Under the pieces are notes generated by a model. It was given only the letters and a program-made list of their open reading frames with translations. It did no database searches and was not told the DNA's origin. Shown here one piece after another: positions 12,738 through 21,307 of a stretch of DNA of 27,161 nucleotides. The translations under genes and the position numbers were made by a program. This DNA comes from JANRIC01 sp033765345 (GTDB taxonomy: Bacteria; Bacteroidota; Bacteroidia; Cytophagales; Microscillaceae): the NCBI GenBank assembly GCA_033765345.1, contig JANRIC010000129.1, forward strand, positions 1-27,161. The letters run 5' to 3'. Each line of letters opens with the position of its first letter. Within the stretch, counting starts at the first letter, position 1.

Positions 12738-15200
12738 TTGAATAAAATCAACGAAATACCCAACTCCAATCCAATTATTCAAGAAGAAGAAAATAACCTC
12801 CTGAAAGAATTGGATCTTCATAAATTAGGACTGATACTTCGTAAAAGTCTGATTTGGATAATATTGATCAATGGACTAGCCTTGTTGGGGGCTTTTACTT
12901 TTTTGCGTTATACCAAGCCTCTTTATGAATCTTCTTCTGCTTTAAAGCTGGATATGAATGAAAATCAGAGATATATTCAGGAAGGTTATGGGATTTTTAA
13001 GACAGATAATGATAATCTTAAAGAATTGTTGGGCGAGTTGGAATTTATCCGCTCTGAAATCATCTCAAAAATGGTGATAGATTGCCTGGATTTGACTGTA
13101 AGCTATTTTTCCAAAGGAAATTTTTTAGATAGTGAAATGTATACCGGAAGCCCTTTTGAGGTGAAAGCAAAAATTCATAATCCTATTTTTTTCGGTAAAG
13201 TGTTTGATCTGCGTTTTTTGGATAATACTACCTATGAATTAACCTGCAAAATTGATGATAAAAATATTTTTCGTAAACAATTTAAATTTGATAAACTCCT
13301 TTCAAACAAGGATTTTGAAATAGAAATATTATTTCACGGAAAAGATACAAGCCCTCACAAGTACAATGACTATTATTTTATAATCCGGCAACCGACCGAT
13401 GTGATCGCTTATTTGCAAAAAAATCTGGATGTAGGCATTCGCAACAAAGACGCAAGAATTATTGCTATTTCTTTCAAAGACTATAATCCTTTCAAAGCCC
13501 GTGATATTGTCACGATCATAGATTCGGTGTATATGGAGAAAAGCATTGAGACTAAAAACCAATCTAATAAACAAAGAATTAAATGGATCAATGGCGAGTT
13601 ACAGAGAAATGAAGATTCACTGATTTTTTATGAAGCACAAACCCAAAATTTCTTTCTTGAAAACAAAACCAAAGATATTGACGACAAACTCGGTAAATCC
13701 ATAGAAGAACTGGAAGGCTTGATCGGTCAAAAACAGCAGGTGGCAAAAAAATTGGCCATCCTCCTGGAGCTTGAAGATGCTATCCAAAGCCGGAATGAAC
13801 TGAAAGAATTTATACCCTTGCTTGAAATCCTCGATAACGAGCAATTGGCGCAAGAAATCCGAAATTTTAACAAAGAGAAAGAATCTAAGGAAATCCTTGA
13901 ACTGAGCCAAAAATCTGATAAAACCTATCGCTCCCAAAAATCTACCAAACTACTCGATAATGCCCGCGAAGATTTAAAGGTGTATACCTCAGCCTACCGT
14001 AAAGTGTTGCTGGAAGAACTTCGGGATTATAACGGCAAAATCATTGAAATTCAAAGCTCATTCATTGGCTTTCCTTTAAAAGGCAGAGAACTCAACCGAA
14101 TTACCCGGCAATACAAATTATTTGATGGCTACTACAGCAATCTGCTCAACAAAAAAACCGAACTCGAGATCGCAGGAGCGGGAATTGTACCTGAATTTAC
14201 GATTTTATCTCCTGCCAATTTTCCAGTAGTGCCCATTTATCCCGAAAAATTCTGGGTGTATGCCATTGCAAGTTCCTTAGGTATGTTTTTAAGCATTTCT
14301 TTGGTTGGAGGACGATATTTGTTGCACAATGCCATCAGCTCACAAGCTGACCTCGAGAAGCTTACCTCAGCACCTGTATTGGGTTCTATCCCCGAATACC
14401 GTAGGCTTAAGCTCAAAACAAGCCAGCTAATCATTGGAAACAACCCCAAGTCTTCTATCAATGAAGCTTTTCGCTCCATCCGAACCAATCTGGATTTTAT
14501 TCTTCCTTCGGGCAAGGGGATTTACAGCAACGCTTCAAGTACGGTCATTATGGTGACTTCTACCGTAAGCGGCGAAGGCAAAACCTTTGTCGTAGCCAAC
14601 CTTGGAGGAATCATCGCCACCTCGGATTTAAAAGTAATTGCCCTGGATTTTGACATGAGAAAACCCAGACTACATCAGGCTTTCAACCAGGATAATCAAC
14701 AGGGAATCAGTAGCATTCTCATCGGTAGGCAGTCCATTAGCGAATGTATCAAAACCACAGAAATGCAAAACCTGCATATCATTACATCAGGACCTACGCC
14801 TCCTAACCCTTCTGAGCTGATCTTGAGAGAAGATTTTGATATGATGCTTGATAAGCTTAAAGAGTCTTATGACGTTATAGTCATAGATACACCTCCGGTG
14901 GGTCTGGTGACCGATGCCGTATTGATTATGCAGAAAGTAGATGTTTGCCTTTATGTCACCAGAGCCAACTATACCAAAAAATTCTTTGCCAAAACCATCA
15001 AAAAAATTATGTCAAATAATAATCTTGGAAATTTGGCCTTAATCTTGAACGCTGTTAAAAAGAATAGCAGCTACGGAGGGTATGGCTTTGGCTACGGCAA
15101 ATTTGGCGGATATGGCGGCTATTATGGAGACGGATATTATGAAGACCAGGAGACGATGGTCAGCAAAATGATAAAACGCATAAACAAAAAGAATAAATGA
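12738..15200 (+). CDS. Wzc-like polysaccharide co-polymerase / BY-type tyrosine kinase
   Basis: An 820-residue inner-membrane protein. TM1 is at about 38-57 and TM2 at about 506-528, with a long periplasmic part between them that includes a coiled-coil region (about 280-440). The cytoplasmic kinase has Walker A TSTVSGEGKT (607-616), Walker A' LDFDMRKPR (636 on) and Walker B VIVIDTPPVG (713 on). The C terminus is a Tyr/Gly-rich tail from about 779 (YGGYGFGYGKFGGYGGYYGD) that provides the autophosphorylation tyrosines. The start is TTG at 12738 because the frame is closed upstream by the preceding gene's own in-frame stop and no ATG precedes TM1. The kinase's phosphorylation cycle controls chain length and export, opposed by the phosphatase encoded next. 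Confidence 0.94.
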   Translation: MNKINEIPNSNPIIQEEENNLLKELDLHKLGLILRKSLIWIILINGLALLGAFTFLRYTKPLYESSSALKLDMNENQRYIQEGYGIFKTDNDNLKELLGELEFIRSEIISKMVIDCLDLTVSYFSKGNFLDSEMYTGSPFEVKAKIHNPIFFGKVFDLRFLDNTTYELTCKIDDKNIFRKQFKFDKLLSNKDFEIEILFHGKDTSPHKYNDYYFIIRQPTDVIAYLQKNLDVGIRNKDARIIAISFKDYNPFKARDIVTIIDSVYMEKSIETKNQSNKQRIKWINGELQRNEDSLIFYEAQTQNFFLENKTKDIDDKLGKSIEELEGLIGQKQQVAKKLAILLELEDAIQSRNELKEFIPLLEILDNEQLAQEIRNFNKEKESKEILELSQKSDKTYRSQKSTKLLDNAREDLKVYTSAYRKVLLEELRDYNGKIIEIQSSFIGFPLKGRELNRITRQYKLFDGYYSNLLNKKTELEIAGAGIVPEFTILSPANFPVVPIYPEKFWVYAIASSLGMFLSISLVGGRYLLHNAISSQADLEKLTSAPVLGSIPEYRRLKLKTSQLIIGNNPKSSINEAFRSIRTNLDFILPSGKGIYSNASSTVIMVTSTVSGEGKTFVVANLGGIIATSDLKVIALDFDMRKPRLHQAFNQDNQQGISSILIGRQSISECIKTTEMQNLHIITSGPTPPNPSELILREDFDMMLDKLKESYDVIVIDTPPVGLVTDAVLIMQKVDVCLYVTRANYTKKFFAKTIKKIMSNNNLGNLALILNAVKKNSSYGGYGFGYGKFGGYGGYYGDGYYEDQETMVSKMIKRINKKNK

Positions 15201-15964
15201 TTCATTTTATTTTTAAAAATAACCACAAACTAAAAAGAACTTCTGTACCCGATAATCAGCCAAATAAAGATAAATTCTTCATTTTTACGGATTTACACTC
15301 TCATTTATTGCCGGGTATTGACGATGGAAGCCAAAGCCTGGAAGAATCTGAAAATCTGATTCGCAGACTCATACAGCTAGGCTATCGAAAGCTCATTACC
15401 ACCCCCCATATCATGCAGGATTATTACCGCAATACACCTGAAATTATTCTTGAAAAACTTCAGACTCTTCAGGAGCATCTTCAAAAAAAACAAATTGAAA
15501 TTGAACTTTCCGCAGCAGCAGAGTATTATTTGGATGAATATTTTATTGATTTACTCGCGAAAAAAAAAACACTTCTGACCTTTGGAGATAATTATCTACT
15601 TTTTGAAACATCTTACATCAATCAGCCGACCAACTTGTTTGAAACCGTTTTTTTGATGCAGTCAATGGGTTATAAACCCGTACTGGCTCACCCCGAACGC
15701 TATTTATATCTACAACAACAATTTGCCATCTTAGAAAAATTACACGAATACGGCGTTTTATTTCAACTCAATATCAATTCCCTTTCAGGATATTATTCCA
15801 GAAATGCCCAAATATTTGCCGAAACACTTGTAAATAAGTCTCTGGTAAGCTTTGTAGGCTCTGATTGCCACAAAATAAAACACCTTGATCAAATGGAACT
15901 TAGCCGAAGCAAAAAATATTTTGCAAAATTATGCAAAATACCTTTATTAAATCATCAATTGTAA
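15197..15964 (+). CDS. PHP-type protein tyrosine phosphatase (CpsB/YwqE family)
   Basis: A 255-residue metal-dependent phosphatase of the PHP fold. Metal ligands are visible: H34 and H36 in TDLHSHLLPGIDDG, H71 in LITTPHIM, E109 in SAAAEYYLDE, H165 in PVLAHPERYL, and D223 and H225 in FVGSDCHKIKHL. No signal peptide is present, so it is cytosolic. Its ATG overlaps the kinase stop by 4 bp, so the two are translationally coupled. Family members dephosphorylate the tyrosine cluster of the cognate BY-kinase; the tight coupling here fits that. Confidence 0.94.
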   Translation: MIHFIFKNNHKLKRTSVPDNQPNKDKFFIFTDLHSHLLPGIDDGSQSLEESENLIRRLIQLGYRKLITTPHIMQDYYRNTPEIILEKLQTLQEHLQKKQIEIELSAAAEYYLDEYFIDLLAKKKTLLTFGDNYLLFETSYINQPTNLFETVFLMQSMGYKPVLAHPERYLYLQQQFAILEKLHEYGVLFQLNINSLSGYYSRNAQIFAETLVNKSLVSFVGSDCHKIKHLDQMELSRSKKYFAKLCKIPLLNHQL

Positions 15965-16011
15965 ATATCCTTGCCAGGATATTGATATGTTCACCTTCTT
16001 GATCTTTGTGT

Positions 16012-17007
16012 ATGATGATTTTCTTAACCGGGTGTACCGGACTAGTAGGTTGCTTTGTGGCTCGAAAATTCCTTTCCGAAGGCTTCTCCGTCCGTGCCCT
16101 AAAACGAAAAAATAGTGATTTATCTTTTATTGAAGACATCCAAACTCAAATTGAATGGATAGAGGGTGATATACTTGAAGTACCCTTGCTCATGGAAGCG
16201 ATCCAACACGTAGACTATGTGGTGCATGCCGCAGCCCTTGTATCTTTTGATCGGCGAGATGCAAGATTGATGCACCAAATTAATGTAGAAGGTACCGCTA
16301 ATATCGTAAATGCCTGCCTCGAAAATCAAGTGAAGAGCTTATGCCATATCAGTTCGGTAGCAGCCCTAGGAAGAAGTAAGGATAAAACGCTGATAGACGA
16401 AAAAAGCCAATGGCAGACTTCCAAACTTAATTCTAACTATGCCGTATCTAAATATCTCTCCGAAATGGAAGTCTGGCGTGCTAATGCTGAAGGATTAAAA
16501 ACAGTAATTCTCAACCCCTCAGTGATATTAGGACCCTCGGATTGGTCGCGCAGTAGTACCCAAATGTTTAAATATATCTGGGATCAAAAACAATTTTATA
16601 CCAATGGCTTACTCAACTACGTAGATGTACGCGATATAGCCGAAATCACCCACAGACTGACAATAAGCAATATCTCCTCAGAAAGATTCATCCTCAATGC
16701 TGGTCATATCACTTATCATGAATTCTTTGAAAAAATAGCCCGAATTTGGAACAAAAAACCCCCTCACATCAAACTCAAACCCTGGCAAATCAGACTGCTC
16801 TGGTATTTTACATCCATATATACACTTTTTACAGGGCAAAAACCCCTGATCACCCGCGAAACAGCTTCTCTGGCGAATCAGTCTTTTATCTATCCGTCAG
16901 ATAAGCTCAAGAATACCCTCTCTTATACCTATCATTCATTGGATGATACCCTGCTATGGACTTGCGAAGCACTAAGAAAAAAATATGAACTTGCAGGAAA
17001 AACATAA
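16012..17007 (+). CDS. NAD-dependent epimerase/dehydratase-like extended SDR
   Basis: A 331-residue cytoplasmic oxidoreductase. The nucleotide-binding motif TGCTGLVG is at residues 6-13, and DYVVHAAALVSFD marks the fourth strand. The catalytic residues are Ser 114/115 in HISSVAALG and Y143-x3-K147 in NYAVSKYLSE. It resembles dihydroflavonol-4-reductase-like or epimerase enzymes. The C-terminal region (IWDQKQFYTNGLLNYVDVRD) supports substrate binding but does not define the substrate. ATG 16012 is preferred over an in-frame TTG at 16006. The gene follows the phosphatase by 47 bp, so it may modify a nucleotide sugar for the polymer, though a housekeeping role is possible. Confidence 0.88.
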   Translation: MMIFLTGCTGLVGCFVARKFLSEGFSVRALKRKNSDLSFIEDIQTQIEWIEGDILEVPLLMEAIQHVDYVVHAAALVSFDRRDARLMHQINVEGTANIVNACLENQVKSLCHISSVAALGRSKDKTLIDEKSQWQTSKLNSNYAVSKYLSEMEVWRANAEGLKTVILNPSVILGPSDWSRSSTQMFKYIWDQKQFYTNGLLNYVDVRDIAEITHRLTISNISSERFILNAGHITYHEFFEKIARIWNKKPPHIKLKPWQIRLLWYFTSIYTLFTGQKPLITRETASLANQSFIYPSDKLKNTLSYTYHSLDDTLLWTCEALRKKYELAGKT

Positions 17008-17024
17008 TTTTAATTGTATTTTTG
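16991..17024 (+). promoter_or_regulatory. Candidate promoter of the TPR-ComA operon
   Basis: TTG (16991-16993) and an exact TATTTTTG (17017-17024), separated by 23 bp, at the long end of accepted spacing. The next gene starts 86 bp further on. Confidence 0.42.
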
Positions 17025-17110
17025 GGCTTAAGAATCAAACAGACAAACCAACAAAAATCAATACTATGAAATAATTTCTACAGAATTGAACCCATAAAAC
17101 TCATAAAGCA

Positions 17111-18520
17111 ATGATGGAAGAAAGTTTTCAAAATAATGATGCCCCAAAAACACTGGTAGAAAGATTTGAAAATATGTTGGAAGATCATCACAATTATTTT
17201 TTTGAAGCTGAAGAATATGAAGTGATTATCAACCATTATAAACAAATCGGAGATTTTACAGGGGCCTATCAAGCTTGCCAAATTGCAATAGATCAATATC
17301 CTTTCTCCACAGAATTGCTCTTTCAGAAGGTAATCATACTTACATACCTTAGTAAATTTGATGAGGCTCTTGAAATTACCGATTATCTGGAAAGAATCTA
17401 TTCCTATGACGAAGACCTCATTTTCCTCAAAGAAAATATATACGTCCAACTTGGAGATTTTAAAAGCGCACTCACTTTACTCGAAAAATCCCTGGATTTT
17501 ATCCACAATCACGATGAAGTGCATTACAGAATGGCCTACGCCTATCAGCATTTGGGCAAGTACCGAGAAGCTATTATGCACTACAAAAAAGCCATTACCA
17601 TCAACAACGCTCAAGAACACGCCGTTTATGAACTGAACTACTGCCTGGCTTTGATAGGAGAGCTTGAAGATAACCTCAATTTCTACCAAAAATTTGTCAA
17701 TAAAGACCCTTATTCATACCTGAGTTGGTATAATTTAGGCCTTACTTATTGTAAACTTGAGCAATACGATAATGCCCTTCAAGCACTTGAATATGCTACC
17801 CTGATTCAGGAAGACTTTGCCCCGGCGTATTTTGAAATGGGGAATGTCTACATGAATCTTAAAATCTACAAACAAGCCCAGCAACTCTATACCAGTGCGC
17901 TGGAATATGGAGAAGATAATCCCGAACTGCTTTGCTGCCTAGGTGCCTCTTATGAAAAAATGGAGGATTATAACGCCGCTATCGTCAACTATCGGGAAGC
18001 CATCCGCCTGGATCATACCTGGGATGAAGCCTGGTACGGAATGGGAGTGTGCCTACACGCTCTAAAACGCTGGTACGAAGCCCTCCATTTTCTGAAAAAA
18101 GCCATTTACTTCCAGCAAAATAATGAAAATTACTGGCTTGCTCTTGCCGATACCGAATATCAGCTCGGAAACCTGATCAACAGCTTGGAATCTTTTGAAA
18201 AATCTTATGAAATTTATCCGGCTAACCCTCCGCTTTGGCTCAAATGGTCTTATGTCTATTATGAACAAGGGGATGAAAGCAGAGCCATAGAACTCATCCT
18301 CGAGGGTATTGAAGAATGCCCCGAAGATGCCTCCCTTTACTATCGTGCAGTAGCTTATAAAATCGGAGCTGGTAAATATAAAGATGCTTTCCAACTTCTT
18401 GAACAAGCCCTCACCCTGGACTTTGAAGGGCATATCGCTCTTTATGAGTTTTTCCCCGAATTAGAAACCCAAAAAGCTTTATATACCATTATTGAGAAAT
18501 TTAGAAAGAATTACGAATGA
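17111..18520 (+). CDS. Tetratricopeptide repeat protein
   Basis: A 469-residue cytosolic protein built almost wholly of TPR-like helix pairs. Good repeats include HLGKYREAIMHYKKAITINN, then LEQYDNALQALEYATLIQED, then MEDYNAAIVNYREAIRLDH and LKRWYEALHFLKKAIYFQQN. It has no signal peptide and no enzyme domain. It overlaps the phosphosulfolactate synthase gene by 4 bp (ATGA), so the two are coupled. It probably acts as a scaffold or chaperone-like partner; which partner is unknown. Confidence 0.9.
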   Translation: MMEESFQNNDAPKTLVERFENMLEDHHNYFFEAEEYEVIINHYKQIGDFTGAYQACQIAIDQYPFSTELLFQKVIILTYLSKFDEALEITDYLERIYSYDEDLIFLKENIYVQLGDFKSALTLLEKSLDFIHNHDEVHYRMAYAYQHLGKYREAIMHYKKAITINNAQEHAVYELNYCLALIGELEDNLNFYQKFVNKDPYSYLSWYNLGLTYCKLEQYDNALQALEYATLIQEDFAPAYFEMGNVYMNLKIYKQAQQLYTSALEYGEDNPELLCCLGASYEKMEDYNAAIVNYREAIRLDHTWDEAWYGMGVCLHALKRWYEALHFLKKAIYFQQNNENYWLALADTEYQLGNLINSLESFEKSYEIYPANPPLWLKWSYVYYEQGDESRAIELILEGIEECPEDASLYYRAVAYKIGAGKYKDAFQLLEQALTLDFEGHIALYEFFPELETQKALYTIIEKFRKNYE

Positions 18521-19290
18521 TGAACTATTATTTGAATAATCTCCCCGAAAGAACCCAAAAAAATAGAAATTATGGACTGACCATGGTCATGGACAAAGGT
18601 CTTAGCATGCGCGAAGCCGCCGATATGATTGATATATCAGGAGATTATATTGATATAATTAAACTGGGCTGGGCAACCTCTTATGTGACTCCCAAACTCA
18701 AAGAAAAACTGGATATTTATCGTCAGGCAGGCATCCCTTTTTATTTTGGGGGAACACTGTTTGAGGCTTTTGTGATCCGAGGGCAGTTTGAAGATTATCG
18801 TAAAGTCTTGGATAAATATGACATGCCTCTGGCCGAAGTCTCCGATGGCTCTATCACCATCCCGCATGAAGAAAAATGTGAGTATGTCCGTATTTTATCC
18901 CAACAAGTAAAAGTCCTCTCCGAAGTAGGCTCCAAAGACGAAGAAGAAATCATCCCTCCTTACAAATGGATTGAACTGATGCAGGCCGAACTCAATGCCG
19001 GCGCCTGGAAAGTAATCGGTGAAGCCCGCGAAACTGGTACTGTGGGTCTTTTCCGCTCCTCAGGAGAAGTACGCTCAGGGCTGGTGCAGGAAATCCTCAC
19101 CAAAATTCCTTTTGAAAAAATCATCTGGGAAGCCCCCCAAAAATCCCAACAAGTTTGGTTTATTAAATTGTTGGGGGCTAATGTCAATCTGGGTAATATT
19201 GCTCCCAATGAAGTGATACCCCTTGAGACAATTCGCCTGGGCTTAAGAGGTGATACCTTTAGTCATTTTCTAAATCAGAATAAAAAGTAA
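18517..19290 (+). CDS. Phosphosulfolactate synthase (ComA-like)
   Basis: A 257-residue TIM-barrel protein of the ComA family, which adds sulfite to phosphoenolpyruvate to give phosphosulfolactate. Family-like segments are YGLTMVMDKGLSMREAADMI, then YIDIIKLGWATSYV, then PFYFGGTLFEAFVIRG, then AEVSDGSITIP, then KVIGEARETGTVGLF, and IIWEAPQKSQQVWFI. In archaea the product leads to coenzyme M and in Bacillus to spore sulfolactate; here it might feed sulfonated lipids or another sulfonate. No comB, comC or cysteate-lipid gene is in the window, so the actual product is open. Translation is coupled to the TPR gene. Confidence 0.87.
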   Translation: MMNYYLNNLPERTQKNRNYGLTMVMDKGLSMREAADMIDISGDYIDIIKLGWATSYVTPKLKEKLDIYRQAGIPFYFGGTLFEAFVIRGQFEDYRKVLDKYDMPLAEVSDGSITIPHEEKCEYVRILSQQVKVLSEVGSKDEEEIIPPYKWIELMQAELNAGAWKVIGEARETGTVGLFRSSGEVRSGLVQEILTKIPFEKIIWEAPQKSQQVWFIKLLGANVNLGNIAPNEVIPLETIRLGLRGDTFSHFLNQNKK

Positions 19291-19312
19291 AACATTACTC
19301 AATAACTAATCT

Positions 19313-20251
19313 ATGAAAAAACCTAAAGATTATTTGATCTTGTATTTGAAAGGAATTGCTATGGGAGCTGCCGATGTGGTTCCTGGTGTGTCGGGAGGTA
19401 CTGTTGCCTTTATCTCAGGGATTTATGAAGAATTGCTCAATTCTATCAAATCTTTTGACTTAAAAGCCATTCAATTATTTATTAGCCTAAAATTTAAGGC
19501 TTTTTGGCAACATACCAACGCTACTTTTTTAATTGTACTGTTGTCAGGAATCGGAACTTCTATTCTTTCTTTGTCCAAACTTATTCAATACCTGCTTGAG
19601 TTCTACCCTATATTGATCTGGTCTTTCTTTTTTGGTTTGATCATAGCTTCTACCGTAGTGGTCTCCCAAAAAATCACCCGATGGACGATCGCTACGGTCA
19701 TCAGTTTGCTTATCGGATTAGCCTTCGGTTATTTAATTACCGTGGCCGGGCGAACCCAAACCCCTGAAACTACTTTGTTTGTATTTCTTTCAGGGGTAAT
19801 AGCCATCTGTGCAATGATTCTTCCGGGTATTTCGGGTAGTTTTATCTTGGTATTGCTGGATAAATATAAATTCATCTTGGCAGCAGTTACTTCATTTGAC
19901 CTCAAAACGGTTTTTACTTTCTTAGTAGGCTGTGTAGTAGGTATTCTTGCTTTCTCGCACGTGGTAAGTTGGCTGCTCAAGCACTATCATAATCTTACGA
20001 TTGCCTGCTTGACAGGAATCATGGCCGGCTCTTTAAATAAAGTCTGGCCTTGGAAAGAAACCCTAGAAACTTTTGAAAATTCCAGAGGAGAGATTGAGCC
20101 GCTCCGCGAACAAAGTGTATCTCCTTTTTATTTCCAGGATGTGGTCGGCCAGGAACCTTATATCTTTGGTGCAATCTTATTGGCAGTTTTTGGTTTTGTG
20201 ATTGTGTATTTTTTAGAAAGATTTGCTGGGCAAAGTACAACAAAAGTGTAG
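19313..20251 (+). CDS. DUF368 membrane protein, candidate polyprenyl-phosphate transporter (PopT-like)
   Basis: A 312-residue polytopic membrane protein with about eight hydrophobic segments. The DUF368 signature appears twice, as expected of an internal duplication: GIAMGAADVVPGVSGGTVAF near the N terminus and AMILPGISGSFILVLL around P171-G175. Members of this family have been shown to return undecaprenyl phosphate across the inner membrane for reuse in peptidoglycan and polysaccharide synthesis. That role would suit a neighbour of the polysaccharide locus, but the gene is grouped with the ComA-like and aroE genes, 22 bp after the former. Complete in length. Confidence 0.88.
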   Translation: MKKPKDYLILYLKGIAMGAADVVPGVSGGTVAFISGIYEELLNSIKSFDLKAIQLFISLKFKAFWQHTNATFLIVLLSGIGTSILSLSKLIQYLLEFYPILIWSFFFGLIIASTVVVSQKITRWTIATVISLLIGLAFGYLITVAGRTQTPETTLFVFLSGVIAICAMILPGISGSFILVLLDKYKFILAAVTSFDLKTVFTFLVGCVVGILAFSHVVSWLLKHYHNLTIACLTGIMAGSLNKVWPWKETLETFENSRGEIEPLREQSVSPFYFQDVVGQEPYIFGAILLAVFGFVIVYFLERFAGQSTTKV

Positions 20252-20309
20252 TTTTTTTGTAATTTTAATTCTATATACACTTTGGCTACAAACTTAAAAA
20301 TAATTTGCC

Positions 20310-21068
20310 ATGAGAATTTACGGCTTATTAGGTTATCCAGTATCACACTCTTTTTCTCAAAAATATTTTACTCAAAAGTTCGAGCAGGAATCCATTCAGG
20401 ATGCCCGCTACGAACTTTTTGAAATGGAAAACCTTCAGAATTTTCCTGATTTTATTAAAAATAATCCCGCTATTCAAGGGCTCAACGTCACTATTCCTCA
20501 CAAACAAACGATTATCCCTTATCTGGACGGGTTGGCAGACTCCGCCAGGCAAGTAGGTGCTGTCAATGTCATTAAAATAGATACTCAGGGAAAGCTCATT
20601 GGGCATAACTCGGATTATTATGGTTTTTTACAATCGTTGAGCCGTGCCCTCAACGACAAAAAAAACCTTCATAGTATGGAAGGTTACAAAGCTTTGATCT
20701 TGGGTACAGGAGGGGCAGCCAAAGCCGTTGAAGCCAGTCTTAATGCCCTCAAAATTCCTTTCCTGAGAGTATCCCGACAAAAAAATACCTCGGATACAAT
20801 CCTCTACTCCGAAGTCAATGAATCGGTCATTCAGAGTTATCACCTGATCATCAATACGACGCCTCTTGGAATGTACCCTCAGGTGGATAGCTGCCCTGAT
20901 TTGCCCTATCATTTCTTATCGGGTCGGCATCTTTTATATGATTTGGTATACAACCCCGAAGAGACCTTATTTTTGAAAAAAGGTATAAAACATGGAGCAA
21001 AAGTGAAAGGTGGATTGGAAATGCTCTACTTACAAGCAGAAAAAGCCTGGGAAATTTGGGAAATTTGA
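20310..21068 (+). CDS. aroE: Shikimate dehydrogenase
   Basis: A 252-residue NADP-dependent enzyme that reduces 3-dehydroshikimate to shikimate in aromatic amino-acid synthesis. The N-terminal substrate-binding motif is GYPVSHSFSQKYF, the catalytic Lys is K65 in NVTIPHKQ, and the Asp is D102 in IGHNSDYYGF. The nucleotide-binding loop is LGTGGAAKAV (131 on), followed by TTPLGMYP and the C-terminal GLEMLYLQAEKAWEIW. Length is normal. A weak promoter (TTTG, 16 bp, TACACTTTG) lies in the 58-bp gap, so it may be transcribed both alone and with upstream genes. Confidence 0.95.
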   Translation: MRIYGLLGYPVSHSFSQKYFTQKFEQESIQDARYELFEMENLQNFPDFIKNNPAIQGLNVTIPHKQTIIPYLDGLADSARQVGAVNVIKIDTQGKLIGHNSDYYGFLQSLSRALNDKKNLHSMEGYKALILGTGGAAKAVEASLNALKIPFLRVSRQKNTSDTILYSEVNESVIQSYHLIINTTPLGMYPQVDSCPDLPYHFLSGRHLLYDLVYNPEETLFLKKGIKHGAKVKGGLEMLYLQAEKAWEIWEI

Positions 21069-21307
21069 TTATTTTCAAGATATTGTTTGCAACACTTGTG
21101 CCCCAAAATCAGTAAAAGAATACATAAATAAAGATTAAAAGCCCCGAATTTACTACTCTAGTCAGTTTATAATTTCCAAATTATTGCATGATTCCAACTT
21201 TTATTTTTAATTTGTATTATGCAAACCAAAAAATAAAAGTGTCGCGGCTCTTTTATCACACAAAAATGACAACAAAGCTTTTAAAAAAAAATAATTCTAT
21301 CAGCGCT

